Part shown: one piece after another, positions 47,595 through 60,229 of the stretch | How the letters are laid out: the number at the start of each line of letters is the position of its first letter | Position numbering within the stretch: the first letter of the stretch is position 1 | Notes under the pieces: model-generated | What the model saw: the letters and a program-made list of their open reading frames with translations, nothing else | Database searches by the model: none | Told to the model about the DNA's origin: nothing | Program-made: the position numbers and the translations under genes | Assembly: GCA_017591395.1 (NCBI GenBank) | Contig: WEDG01000348.1 | Span: 24,985 to 88,984, forward strand | Direction: 5' to 3' | Source: Schistocephalus solidus | Taxonomy: Eukaryota > Platyhelminthes > Cestoda > Diphyllobothriidea > Diphyllobothriidae | DNA: 64,000 nt

Positions 47595-49010
47595 ATATAT
47601 ATATTTATTTATTTTAAGCACCCAAAGGGCGCTATATTAGCGGATCTAATGCGATGATAAAATAATGACAAGGTGCACATGGTTGCTAAGCAAAAGCAGG
47701 CAAATATACAGCAGAATTTAAAATAATTGTTAAGGATAGTGAGCAATTTTTCCCACCAGCGTGGAATTTATGCTTTTTAAAAATAGTTAACAATTTAAAG
47801 AAAATAATGGTGAGCTCAATACAAAGCAGTGAAAAAGCCAACAAAGAAAGTTAGGAAGAGTTCAGAGAACCCACAATTTAAAAAAGTGCAGGGGAAAACT
47901 TTTTCAGGAGGTGATACGGAGGAACACAGTAGTTTGCTTTTGAGCAAAGGATGAAAGGATAAAGGTGATCCGGCAACTGTGTACGAAGACGTGAATATGG
48001 TGCACTCATGGTTGCCATTTCGCATGAGAATCAATAATGAAGGTAAGGCCTCGACAACTCAGTAGCCAGTTTGGAATTCTGATAATCAATTTGGGTAAAT
48101 CAAAAAGAGGTGGTTTAAAGCGGGCCTGCTTTTTATGTTCCGATTATTAAACTGAAGGATGGATTATGTAGCCATCTTAGTTCGTGGGGAGACGGTATCC
48201 TAAATTATCGATGGTCCTTGCGTGGAGTCATGAAGAAGGCCGCTGAGAATATATAAAGGAACTAAAAGGATAATCGAATCAGTGTTTAGGTAAGCATACA
48301 GACCTCGCTTGCAAGCAGGTAGACTATTTGATAACCTCATATCGACTAACAGGTTATTCCAAAGAAAGCTATTACGGAGAGCAAAGAAGCGAGAGCGTTT
48401 AGAATTAAAGGATATAGAAGGAGTTATAAGCAGTGAAGAAGTATGTAGGTTATAATAATAACTAGTATATTTAAGGCCCAGATGGTACCTTCATTAATAA
48501 CTTAGTACCGTGGTTTAAGTAAATACAAAGTGGATACTTGCTACTCTGTGTGAAAAAAACATATGAAACAACAGAAACGAGCAGTATTGTTGGCACACCC
48601 GATTCAGAATGATTCAAAATTTTTTAAAACATTAGTCAACAACCTTTGGATTATATGGTAAACTAGTACAGAAGCAGTAAAAAAACACATATTAAGAGAC
48701 CGATTTAATATCAAGGGATCCGCGTCAAATACCAGGAGGACCCTTTTCAAAATCCAAAATTTGCGAGTTTTTGAAGGAACCGAACAATAAGTAGTTTATA
48801 TTTTCCAAAGTGAAATGCTTACGTAATTTGGTGTTGAACACCGCTAATTTGGACAATAAGCTAATATCGAATGGAAGATTATTTCAGATGAAATTATATG
48901 TGGAGACAAAAAAACGAGAACGGTTAGTTGGGGATCTCAGGGGTGTGGAAATGATAATTGAGGAATAACGAGTGGTAGAAGGTCGATCAACTGGAGTGAG
49001 AGCGTTAATT
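47595..49010 (-). mobile_element. CR1/Jockey-like LINE 3' part, minus strand, with two C-terminal segments
   Basis: On the minus strand, KRSRFFALRNSFLWNNLLVD (about 48,395-48,340) and NRSRFFVSTYNFI, stop, NNLPFDISLLSKL (about 48,925-48,860) are two versions of the C-terminal block of CR1/Jockey-type reverse transcriptases (R..FF..R....WN.LP...). The minus-strand sequence ends in CCCTTTGGGTGCTTAAAATAAATAAATATATATA (47,632-47,595), a TAAA-type LINE 3' end. Two C-terminal blocks about 530 bases apart mean two overlapping insertions or a partial duplication. Confidence 0.6.
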
Positions 49011-51175
49011 CATGTCAGATTTTGGCTAGAGTTTATGCCAAACAAGAAGCAGAGACAGGCTTCGTGTCCTCTGATTCAAAAAAATTAATGTTCGCTAACG
49101 GACGATATGTTATATTGACAAACTTAATTGTATTCACTTCTTTTGCATCCATTCATAGTCTGCTATTGGTTTTCAGGGCTTTTAACTAAGTCCACGAGAT
49201 CCAGAATTACATGTCTAACTTTAACGTCGGGTTGTACGAGAGTACTGACTAGGGTTTAGGTTTATCGTTAGACAAGATTTTGGTACCTACCAAGAAAATC
49301 AGTTGTACATACTTCAGCGTGCTTCTATATACCAGGCCACTCAAGCTGCAGGATATTTACCAATTTTCTGCTGAAATTTCATTGTGAGAGAAGCAGGTAA
49401 GAAAAGTAAACAGAAAGTTAAAGGACGAGTTAATTCTGTAAGAATTGTAATACAATGATATTTACAGTTTTAAAAGCACCAAAAACAAAGGAACTGTCTG
49501 AATCATTAGAGAATTTGTTCAGGACACTCTCAGGTTGGTTCGCGGTAGTATAACAGCCATATATTCAGGCAAAAACAATAAAAGTTTCCTTAACTAGAAA
49601 TTACTGCCAGCAATGCTTGTGCGTAGGTGGAGGAAAATCACGGAGGGTTGTGTCAAGATTTAACGAAGAAGGACACTGGGGCTTCATCTGATCGTCTTTA
49701 TTCTTGGGGAACATGAACCTCGGACATATTTATCAGGCTGAAATTTTATACAATAGTGTTACCACGGTAAGTAAAGATGATAAAATGTACTTAATCTTAC
49801 TTTTATCCACAGAAGGCACTAAGATATCGTTAATAAAAACGCCGTTGGATGCTTAACAGCATACGAGCGGACTAATAAAATGCAGAGTGACATGTAAAAA
49901 AGCTACTGAAAGTTCTCGAGTAAATAGAAAGTTTTAACAATCAGTAAGTTTTGCACGGTTGATCGGATTTCATTTAAAAATATCTAAACTAGGCCGATTC
50001 TTGATAAAAGCGTCTCATAAAAAGAATTTCTGACGAAACTTAGGAAGATGGTGCTATGAATGTAGACCATGCATGAGGATTACACTCAAGGCCTTGTTAT
50101 ACTCAAAGGGACACAACTAACATGGGTGGGAATTGGGAGCGTAATTAGTTTCGATGCCTATGGACCAATAGGTCGTCGCTCAAATCTGGGCTGCAGTACA
50201 TGATAAAACAGGTTATTACCTGAAATAAGGTGGATCGAAGCAGGATGGCGATAGAAGAGGAGAAGGTGTGGGCAGAAATTTAACGTCAAACCACGCATCA
50301 TGCTACAGGAAGGGATCCTAGGATTGCAATTTAGCAAGGCGAGATATCTGGCACAGTTTTCAGAAAATCTTTTTAGGGGTGAGGTGACAGAACCCAGATA
50401 TATTTGGCAATGCGGGAATTACAGAGACTGATAAGAGATAAACTGGTCATCTTTCATGAAGATTGACAGCGTCTAAGAGGTGCTAAATAAATAAAAATAC
50501 GCATTTATTGGGATTTGTTCCCAATTAACTACAGACCTTAATGTACGAGGGAACGCCTGTCATGCATGGCAGAGAAAAAACAAACCACTACAAGTAACCC
50601 AACGAAGAAGAAATCCAAGTCAAGAGGAAAAGAGAGGTGATTTCGCTAGAAGACTCGATTTGGCCCAATGTTAGCAAGCAGGCGTATGCAAAGCGTAGCT
50701 CCTAATTTTTCGCTGTCGATTAGGAACTATAAGAAAATCCCACTTTCTCAGAATAAAGTACGCAGATATTCGGGCGGTCAGAGAGACTGTTAGCATTTGC
50801 TAGCTGGTCGGTGTAATGTTGCGCAGGGTGATGAAGAAATAACGTGGCATATAGAATCGTAGTTTAGTAGCCTAATGAAATTGATATAAACAGAGCTCAG
50901 TGGCACTGCCTACAATAACCCGAGATTTACCAGCAAATTGATTAACATACAGAGCATTAACTGTCGCCTAGGTTTAGATATTGCCTTATTGATCCTGCTT
51001 GATGAGAAGAGAATAAGGACGGGGAAGTGTAAGCCAGGGGCAATAGTTCGGAACCTCTGTCATGTGGTCACCTGATCCTGTTTGTCTAAACAATGTACAG
51101 GTCCTTAGATCGTGGTGCCAATAAATTGCGCCAATTTTCTAGGGGTTTAGGACATCTTTTTGAAAGTTTTTGAGT
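49011..51175. other. No gene recognised
   Basis: AT-rich, low complexity in places, with no open frame of note on either strand. It may contain more decayed LINE sequence that I cannot read. Confidence 0.35.
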
Positions 51176-51378
51176 TCCGTTTTATTAAGGGAAATATAGG
51201 CGAAGCCTTTGAGCTCCCTATTGATGTCAATGACACTGTAAATTAAAATAGGCTGACATATAAAGGGTTATCTCCCCGACACACTGCAGGGCATCGGACA
51301 GACAATTATAAAATAGTGTTATTCAAAAATAGGGAGTAGTATGTTATATGACGCGAAAATTGTGAATGGGAATATGTT

Positions 51379-53414
51379 TCAGGAAATGTGTTCGGTTCGG
51401 ATGTCGTGGTGGTACTTATGGCTGTACTGGTCAAACTTCCGCTTAAAAGTGTCAACGGATGGGGACATGATTATGTCGGCCGGCCGAGCATTCCAGGCCT
51501 TAATCACTCTGTTGGAGAAGAAGAACCTTCTTGTGTCGAGTCTTGCACCTGTCACACGTAGTTTAATGGGATGTCCTCGCAAAAGTAGTGGTAGTGGCCA
51601 GCTCAAAGAAGTCGCCAGATGCAAGGCAACAATCCTGAAGCCACAGCATTCAAAAGGCTTGTATTAGGTCGCCGCGTAGCTGTCTATAGTCCAGAGGAAA
51701 CAGATCAAGATTAGACAATCGTGTCTCGTAAGGCAGGCAGCTTTGACCTTAAACAAGCTTGGTTGCACGTCTTTGGACCTTCTCAAGGGTGTTGTGATCT
51801 TTGACAGACCACGGTCTGCAGGCTTGTATGGCAAATTCCTATTGTGGTCGCACGAACATCCCGAAGACCTTATTAAAGCACTCTTCTGCGAACTTTGCAA
51901 ACGCTCGCTTAATTAGATACAAGCAGATTCTGCTACTTTTGAGCAATGGAACAATGGCTTCAGTGTGGGCGTGATCCATACTCGTAGATATTTCTGAGCC
52001 TCTACCTCTGGTAGCGGTGTGTCATCCAGATAGTAAATTCTCTGGTGCCCGGAGCTGGTTCTGCCGAATCGCAGAATATTGCACTTGGTAGCATTGAATG
52101 GGAGCAGCCAGTTGTGCGACCATTCCTCGAGTCAATGCAAGTTCGCCTGTAGATTTTCTTCATCAGCTGCGTTGTGGATGACCTTCCAAAGCTTTATATC
52201 GTCAGGAAATATGGCGGTGTCACAGTTCAAGCCAGTTACGCAGTCATTAATGTATACAAGGAAGATGATAGGGTTAAGGACGGAGCCCTGAGGAACCCCA
52301 CTCTCAACCGCCACCTCCGCCGATTATTGATCGCCAAGACGAACAATCTGAGATCGCCCAATCAAGAAGTTTTCGATCCACTTCAAAAGCTTGCCCCTTG
52401 ACCCCAATACGGTTGAGTTTGTATAGGAGACGTTGGTGAGGCACGCTATCAAAGGCCTTCTTGAAGTATATGTACACTGCGTGCACTACATTTCCTTCAT
52501 CGACCGCTCGGGTCCATCGTTCCGGACAGAAGAGCAAATTAGTTAAACAGTACCTGCCTCTGCGGAATCCGTGCTGCACTTCAGAGAGAAGATGATGCCG
52601 CTCCAGAAACTGCATCAGTTCACGTTTGATGATTCGCTCCATAATCTTGCAACGTATGGAGGTGAGACTTACCGGCCTGTAGTTATTTGCGGAAGCCCGG
52701 CTGCCACTTTTATGTATCGGGGAAATCCACGCGGTCTTCCAATCGGGTGGCAATCTGCCTGCAGCGAGGGAGGCTTGGAAGAGTAGACACAAGGGTTCTG
52801 CCAACTCTACGGCCAACTTCTTCAACAACTTTGCCGGTATTACATCAGGACCTGGCGATTTGGTTTCGTCCAGCTTCAGTAGTTCCTGCAGAACAATAGG
52901 TTCTGTTATGACCACTGAGTCAATTGTCGGATCTCTTCCGCACTATAGTTATCAGCGGTAAGATTGGCTTCTCTCGTAAAAACCGACTGAAGAACTCAGA
53001 TAGGTGCTCAGCCTTGCCTCAGTCATTGGAAAGTTCGACGCCTTCATCCGTTTTTAACAAAGGGATGGGGTCTTTATTTCGAGTGCACTGCCTAATGTAG
53101 TTGTAGAAGAGCTTCGGGTTTTCTGCTGCACGGTTTATCAAGTAACTCTCAAAACTTTGGCGGGCTTTATTAACCAGGCCTTTTACCCTGTTCCTCTGCG
53201 TCTTGTACTTCGTCAGCGGTTCGGTGGTCTTTTTCCTGAGATAAGTTTGCCATAGCTTTCGCTTGCGGTTTACTTCACTCTTCAGTGTGTTCGTTAGCCA
53301 CTGGGGCCTGTTGGTGATCTTTTTTCGAATAAGACAGTATTTGGTGATAAGTCCTTGTAATACGGCCCTTAAATTGCAACCAATCCTCGAGAATACACCC
53401 AGTGAATGTTTCAT
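51379..53414 (-). pseudogene. Reverse transcriptase of the CR1/Jockey-like LINE
   Basis: The N-terminal linker at 53,414-53,019 includes KKITNRPQWLTNTLKSEVNR and NPKLFYNYIRQCTRNKDPIP. Reverse transcriptase blocks: LDETKSPGPDVIPAKLLK, PDWKTAWISPIHKSGSR, NNYRPVSLTSI, LSEVQHGFRRGRYCLTNLL, IYFKKAFDSVPHQRLLYKL (motif A, with the usual FLDF changed to IYFK), ESGVPQGSVLNPIIFLVYIN (motif B), TAIFPDDIKLWK (motif C, with ADD changed to PDD). Then KCNILRFG, and the C-terminal DTRRFFFSNRVIKAWNARPAD. Several frameshifts. This fits CR1/Jockey-type elements by motif spacing; the exact clade is not determined. Confidence 0.85.
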
Positions 53415-54177
53415 TCCAATCTAAATGGCGCACATCAATTTTCATTTGGGTAAAGTCTCCACGCCATAGGTTGCGTTTGACTGTGATGCTTCGATCGGGG
53501 ACAGAGAAGAGTGAATATTCCCATTGTAGGACTACGTGATCACTTTGCCCAGTGGGGATAGACAGTTCACAACATCTACGCTGTCAGGCGCCTTTGTCAA
53601 TACAAGGTCCAAACAATTAGCTTGTTGCCCCTCGCGTATTCTGGTCGGAGACAGGACGTGTTGGGTAAGGAAGCGTTTGTGTATAGCTTCTAGGAGGAGG
53701 CGATCGAAGTTTAATTCCGAGCCTAATGCCGAGCTCAGATTTCAATCGATATTAGGAGCGTTAAAGTCGCCCATAATCATTACTTCGTATCGACTAGCAA
53801 ACGATTCTAAATCATCTATCAGTCTACTGTCTGACTGCGGATCGTTTCTTGGTGGTCGGTAGACCGTTGGGATCTCAAGTGCTTGAGACCCCGGCGTTCT
53901 GATGGTGAGCCAGTTGGCTTCAGTTTCGCACGCCAGCTTTTCCTTTTTTCTGACGCGAGCAGGCCATATCTGACATAAGTCAGCACACCCCCACCATGAC
54001 GTCCTGTTCTATCTTTTCTGAATAACTGAAAACCGGGGATGGCAACTACACGATCGTCCTCCATCGCGGTCAGTCACGTTTCAGTTATGGAGATGATATC
54101 TGGTGAAGTTTGGCACACGTATATCTTAAGCTCGTCTAATTTAGGGAGTAGGCTTTGGACATTGGTATATAAACATT

Positions 54178-55420
54178 TTAGTTTATTTGTGTGTTTAAGC
54201 CGGCGATGTCACTGCCTTCTTCAATTGAGGCATCTGAACCGACATTCACACAGGATGCATCCATATTCAAGAGACTTTGCTTATTTCCGCAGTAGAACTG
54301 GATTTTGTGTAGATTGTTGCATTGGATTAGTTGCTCAACCGTGAGATTTTTGTCAGAATGATGGGCATCCTCCACAGAAGGGGTTTTTGTATTCGAACAA
54401 TCACTCCGTTCCTTATTACAAGTCCCTTCTCTCCCTGTTCTTTCAAGTTCTCCAATTCCGCTTATAGCGCCCTCCATTTCATTCTCTCTTGTGCGGAGTA
54501 GTCCTGTTGAAAAAAAATACCTCTGTGACCGGGGACTCCCCCTGCTGTTCGCTCGATTAGAAGGTCTCTCTGAAGTTTGTTTTCCAAAATTACCTTTGAA
54601 GGCCTTGATTTATTTCTTAGAAGGTTTGTGTTATCTTTAATATTTAGTCGGAAAAGTTTAAAAACCCTAATTTTTTCATTCTCTCTTATTATTTCACTCA
54701 AACACTCTTGCAAAATCATGATATCATCATTTATTCTACACCTGGGGATTTCGTTGGTTTATTCACGAATCCCATGGACGATAATGCATCGTGACCTGTC
54801 CACAGCACCTCTATCCAGGGGGGTTCTGTTGAATACTTTGCCTGGCTGATGTTGGGGCTTGCCCAATACTGGCTTCAACGTCTTTGGCTTGGGGAGGTAT
54901 TACCGCTCTGGGTCCACTTTGTGTCATCCGTTCGGTGGACAACAGCTCCTCTATATTTGCCTCTGATGAAGCGCGCGTGGCCTGGAGACTATTTTCGTTA
55001 ATCGTTATCTGTCTTGTTTCGTTTAGCTCGTTCATTGTTATATTTTGATCAATTTCATTTTGTACCTTCAATTGCTTTTCTGGCGAGTTTGATATCATCC
55101 CCTTCGGATTTTTGGTACCCGTCCCTGTGGTCTTACCTTTCGCCTTTTTCTCATTCTTCAGTGTTACTGGAGGCTCTGCGTCACTACTCTTGACTGTTAT
55201 CTTAGATACCACGTTGTATATATTTGGGGATTTGTTGTGTAGGTTGCCTCGTGCTCTACTCCGTGTATTCTATGCGTTGATGCTGGCAATCAATCCTCTG
55301 AAACGAGGGTCTGCTGTATAAAATTCTTCATAATCCTGATTTCTTCCTCCAGTTGATTTAACTTGAAGGCTAGCGTTTGACAACCACCACAATAGTTTTC
55401 CTGGTACTTTGGCTGTAACC
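54178..55420 (-). pseudogene. ORF1-like region of the CR1/Jockey-like LINE
   Basis: The minus strand starts near 55,410 with NYCGGCQTLAFKLNQLEEEI (a CxxC pair followed by a coiled-coil-like heptad). It continues in other frames with a Lys/Thr/Ser-rich segment (55,212-54,811: KNEKKAKGKTTGTGTKNPKG), then FKLFRLNIKDNTNLL and RPSKVILENKLQRDLL (54,719-54,560), which look like an RNA-recognition fold of a LINE ORF1 protein. Such proteins package element RNA. Assignment rests on position and general character, not on a named signature. Confidence 0.55.
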
Positions 55421-55451
55421 AATTTATAACGCTTTTAGAGCGCCTCTCCGA

Positions 55452-55525
55452 GCGTGCCGCGATGGCGAAGTTGGGTAGGCGTTGGTCTTTTAGGAGTGGG
55501 GTCGCCGGTTTAATCCCGCCCCGAG
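55452..55525 (+). mobile_element. tRNA-Lys-like sequence (SINE head or tRNA pseudogene)
   Basis: GCGATGGCGAAGTTGGGTAG resembles an A box region; GTTGGTCTTTTAGGAG resembles an anticodon arm with TTT; GTCGCCGGTTTAATCCCGCC resembles a T arm with a B box changed from GGTTCAA to GGTTTAA. The acceptor stem is not recognisable. More likely a SINE head than a functional tRNA. Confidence 0.4.
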
Positions 55526-56864
55526 CAGCCTTTGCACTTAAATTTCAGCCTTCACCATTTTGCACACAGATAATATATCCACAAATATATACACAAAATA
55601 TTTTAATCCGTCTTCGAGCTTCCAATAATGGCATGACCAAGTGAAAAATAACCATATTCCTATCAGATTTAACGACCTAACTTTTCATCCAAATGGGAAG
55701 GCGATTATTTGAAATTATATCCAGGTAGAGAGGTTACACCTGCAGTCTGGAATAGGGCATACCGAATGGAGTAATAAGTACAAAATCTGAGCTTTGGAAA
55801 AATGTTAGCAGGCAGTGATACAACCACTTTGTAATGCTTGTAAATCCTCTGCATGTTACTACTGGAATATAGGGTCGTCTGAATACCAGTAAAATTATTC
55901 TGGCACATAAACCAACAATATAAAAAGTGAAATATACATTAAACAAGGACATTGGTAAGGCACATGGTCGCAGAAATGGCTAAAATTGATGTGATTGAGC
56001 GAGTTGAGGAGGCGCACCAAAGGCGAAGCCAAATCAGGGACTTAAGGTCTTTCTTGCGAATAGTGAAGGCTACCATTGCGCGACGACCTTTGAAGTCTAA
56101 CTCAGCATTCTTACAAGCATGCGATCCCTAACGAGACGTCGGGTCAGCGTTTAAGTATATGAGCTAATAACGTGTTATCTGCAGGACAAATTCTACCAGC
56201 CAGTTAACTAAAATGAAGGAGATTCATGAAATACGTAAACTTATTGATTCTCAATTCCATTCTTGATACGCCGAAAACAGCAATTTCCCTTCGTGTTTTC
56301 GGTCTTAGGTCCTTTTGTGTCGCGTTAAACATTGGAATATATCGCGCGGGGTTTTCAGCTTTAATGAATAAAGAAAATGTACAGTTAAAACAACTCCTAG
56401 GGATACCCTTAACCGAAATCGATGATATACAAATCATTAGTGTATATCGAAGTCACATTGGTCTAGGTTTAGCAATTAACGAACTATGTTCGATCGAGCC
56501 TTTATTTGCTGCTATTTTTAATTTAATGAAACATTGCTGATTTTTTTATTTTCTTGTTTTTGACAACTATATCCAAGTTTTATATTCACACTTATGTCTT
56601 CATTTTTGTGTAAGACCACTTCCCAGGATTCTGCTCATTTCTTTGGGACCTTTGAGCAATACACTATTCCAAAATATTTTTATCTCTAAACATTTTATTG
56701 CAAAGCCCCAACATTCAAAGAAAATATCTGATTACTGAGTAATTGACTGTGTCTCTTTGAACTTGGCACGTAAACATTAAACTTGATTTCACAATTACTT
56801 TCAGGTAGTTTCAAGGTTGAAGTTGTCTACGTAGTTAGGCCTAAATTTCTTCGCCAGCGTCATC
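55526..56864. other. Upstream region of the delta-COP gene
   Basis: AT-rich. A 104-codon plus frame at 56,226-56,540 has no family I recognise and could be chance or a decayed element. The 5' UTR and promoter of the delta-COP gene must lie in the right part, but I see no clear TATA box. Confidence 0.4.
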
Positions 56865-57840
56865 ATGGTATTTCATACATATCATCTTTTTATGTCTATT
56901 ATAGGTACTGTTAGCTGCTGCCATATGTTCGAAGGACGGAAAAGGTAATATTTCTTACCGATATTGACTTGAGTAAATAGTATTGCTGTCCCGCCAATTC
57001 GTCGAAATGTCGAAATCTCGGATCGAAGGACTGATTGCCACTTTTACAAAATTGATAGATTCGAGTAAGCTGCTTGAACGTAAAATCTGTTTGCAATATT
57101 TTACGGATTCGAGTCTTTCTTTGCAAGGGCGTATTAACGTGACATCTGGAAACACATTTCGTTTTGAAAAAAACAAAATCTTATAGTTGATATGTCCTTA
57201 TTCCTTGCAGGCAAACAACACACGTTTATTGAAACCGAATCCGTTCGGTATGTGTACCAACCATTGGAACGCATGTATGTTCTGTTGATAACCACAAAGG
57301 CAAGCAATATTCTTGAAGACTTGGAGACACTCCGGCTCTTCGCCAGAGTGGTAATCTCGCTATTTATAAATACCATAACTTCAATTTAATAGATCCCAGA
57401 ATATGCTCGTGGTTCCGAAATTTCGGACGTGGTTGAAAATGCCTTTCAGCTGATTTTTGCTTTCGACGAGATCATTGCCCTTGGTTATCGTGAAACAGTC
57501 ACGCTTGCTCAAATCAGAACGTACACTGAGATGGATTCCCACGAAGAACGCATGTTCATTGCTGTCCGCGAGGTAAGTAGCTGTTATTTTATGTGAAAAC
57601 CTGTTACCTCTCGTGAAGCGAACGAGCTTTATGCTGAGTGCACTTGTACTGTTTCTGTTTTCTAGAATCAAGAAAAGGAAGCCAAAGACACTATGCGAAA
57701 ACGAGCAAAAGAACTACAACAGGCGCGGATCGCTGCAGCCAAACAGGGCATGTCCCCGACAGCTGCCCTCAGTAACTTCACCAGTGGTAAAAGTGGGTAT
57801 GATCCGATACCTGTCCAGCCAACTCTTGATCCTCGGATCG
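56865..57840 (+). CDS. ARCN1: Coatomer subunit delta (delta-COP), 5' six exons, partial gene
   Basis: Delta-COP is a subunit of the COPI coat, which forms vesicles for Golgi-to-ER and intra-Golgi transport. Exons by GT-AG junctions and homology: 56,865-56,867 (ATG only), 56,905-56,944, 56,981-57,064, 57,211-57,350, 57,393-57,572 and 57,666-57,840. Phases fit throughout (622 coding bases, 207 codons plus one base). Introns are 37, 36, 146, 42 and 93 bases. The protein reads [93 protein letters not shown] and [18 protein letters not shown]. This is the N-terminal longin-type domain plus the start of the linker. The mu-homology domain (roughly the last 60% of a protein of about 510 residues) is absent and must lie downstream. 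A at -3 supports the chosen ATG. This is the only clearly functional host gene here. Confidence 0.95.
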
Positions 57841-60225
57841 GTAAGTCTTTTTGTGGGATGAGCTATTTTTTGGACTTGCCTGATTATCAACCATTCTCTG
57901 CTTACAGTTTCATCTTTTATCACCATATTCTGTTATAAATGCTTAAAGATTCTTCTGCATGAAGTTATCGTAACTTTAGACTAGTCTGAAATTGTGTCTT
58001 CCGATCACCCACGGTACTGAACTTTAATTTCTTTTTTCTGCCATCTATGTAACAATCAATCGTTTGATGATTCTAATCAGCATTCATGTTCCAAATTTTT
58101 ACACTTTTTAATGATTGCCATAACTTTCAGAAGGCACTTGATTTTTTCGAAAGCTCAACTGAAGGCACACTAGTGAATTCTGCTATTGCGATTATTTTTT
58201 CCTTTATTTACGTTGTCGCATTTTTGCCGGATAGCAGATTTATTCACAGTCTAGTCCTAAAGATTTCACCAACCCAGTCCAGGTTGGGGCAGTCTAGAAG
58301 TTAAATCGGAACTGTAATGTGGCCAGCTGATCCATTACCAACATTAGTCGTTCATGCTGACTGAAATAGGACGTTATCGCAGTAAAGCATTTTTTAAAGA
58401 TTTTACTGGGTTATAATTCGTAGGAAGTATATACTTTCCAAAAATGCCTTCTAATAGGTTTAACATTTAATTTGGTGACTCACAGGACAATCTATTTACG
58501 ATGCACCTTGCGGATCCTGAGTAGAAAATAAATACAACAACTATCTCAGCAATTTGGTCACATTGGTTCTCTCTTTCGGTTATTGACTTTCCAATCTGAC
58601 AAATAACCATATCTTATTATCAGCTCCCTGCTCTTTTGGTGAAGGTCTTGCTAACAATCGGCACCCAAAGATTGCCTCCTGTAACCGGATAATGTTCACA
58701 AAACCGTTCTAGAAATCGCTTCATTCGAGCATGCATGGTGCAATTCTTTTTCCAGCAGTACGCACTACGGCTATTTTAATATCGGAATTTCTTCAAAAAT
58801 TGTTGCTGGACTTTCTGCTATACCGGTCTTTATTGCGAAATTTTTCTAATACTATCACCCTTTTCATTATCGACGAGAGCCGATAGTCTGCCGCGATGAG
58901 TATCATTCTCAGCTTATGATCGTTAACTTGTTGACGCTTCCTCCTTCTTTAAAAAGCACATTTTGTTGAAAGGTTTTCTCCGTAGACACATACTGCCAAA
59001 AAGAGATGTTTTGCAGTCATTTAGACTTTAAGGTCCCATAACTTCCCAGGTTATATCTCTTGATATGCATCTTTTCGATCGTGTGAAAAACTTTGTTTGA
59101 ATTAGTCTAGTGTTTAGTTTGAGGTAGAATAGATGTCAAAACCGAAATTTTATTAAAAATTACGGGTTTTGGGAACTGTCTTGAAATAAACGCGTAAGTA
59201 TTTCCTGGTAAATAATTGTGAAGAACTTCACAAAGCGGTTGGTCCCTTCAACTACAGGGTGGTTTTTAGCTCTGATATACTCAGGTACGAGTGTCTTCGA
59301 GGCATCACTTTCTATGTCGCTATAGTTTCTCCTTAATCACGCTTTCTACCAATTGACTCTAGATGTCGCCTACATTTCACAGAAAAACGGCGCTTGTAAT
59401 GGTTGGCTGCACCGGCCGTTGCTGATGCCTTTTGCTGAACAGACAACTAAGAATCAAACCTGTGATATGAGGAGACTTCGCAGCCATCCCTGCGCTGCTG
59501 CCTTGTGATACCCAAATCTGTGGAACTCGAAACACATTCCCTTCATAGCAGAGGTCATGTACTGCGCTCTACTCACTTTGGATTTTCGTTGCCTCCCGAC
59601 CGTGACATTGACTTCCTGTCGTGACGACTCGACCCAGATTCAGAGTCCATCAGTACAACTTCAGGACAACTGTACTTCATCCCAGCAACAGTCTTCAAAC
59701 GGTGCGCAGAGGCATGCGCCAAGTGGTCGTGCAGGGCAAGGGTGAGATGGACAAACTGGCGGGTATGCATGGCGATCGAGGCTCTGCAGCGCCGACAGCC
59801 GCGCATCAGATCTGGCTCCACTACGAGCAACGTGTCGGGGCCTCCGGTGGATCAGGGGCCGATTGGAGAAGTAAAGTCATCACAGACTTTTGCATTTCTA
59901 TAACCCGTACAGGACCTACCCGGATGTGGTGCGCAAAGCCGTAGCTCTTGCTTCGTCTCCATCCGCGAAAGTAGCATCCATTCACATGCCACGGCGTCCG
60001 TACCATGGATCGCCTACCAGGCCCTAACGTACTTGGGCGGTTTTCAACTCCTTCAAACCGACGGCCATCACCGGCGCGCCCGTTGTGGTCATAATAACTC
60101 GACAATAAAAGAACTATATCGCCAGCTCGAATCGAGGCCTGTGATTCTGGCTCTGATGCAAAGCTTTCGCTGTCAAAAACCACTTAGAGCCATTTCTGGA
60201 GAACTGCATGACAGATAGCGCTCCA
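57841..60225 (+). other. Probable large intron of the delta-COP gene
   Basis: GTAAGTC at 57,841 is a good donor that leaves a phase-1 codon. No downstream exon encoding the linker or mu-homology domain is recognisable before the window end, so the intron is either at least 6.1 kb long or hides short linker exons I cannot read. 57.9-59.5 kb is AT-rich and featureless. 59.5-60.2 kb is GC-richer with unassigned frames (59,621-59,944 plus; 60,183-59,821 minus). Confidence 0.5.
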
Positions 60226-60229
60226 TGGC

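Larger units (their letters stand above)
51180..55420 (-). mobile_element. CR1/Jockey-like LINE, minus strand, ORF1-like to 3' end (about 4.2 kb)
   Basis: Read on the minus strand it contains an ORF1-like region (55,420-54,178), an endonuclease region with many stops (54,120-53,420), reverse transcriptase (53,414-51,900), a C-terminal block (51,624-51,379) and a 3' UTR ending CCTATATTTCCCTTAATAAAA near 51,180. It is the most complete copy of this second type of LINE in the window. The 5' end is set only by the first ORF1-like codons. No target duplication was found. Frameshifts in all domains make it inactive. Confidence 0.8.

Noticed and set aside
56226..56540. Small gene upstream of delta-COP
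   Set aside because: The 104-codon frame has no recognisable motif, and AT-rich flatworm DNA can give such frames by chance; kept only as a note in the upstream region.
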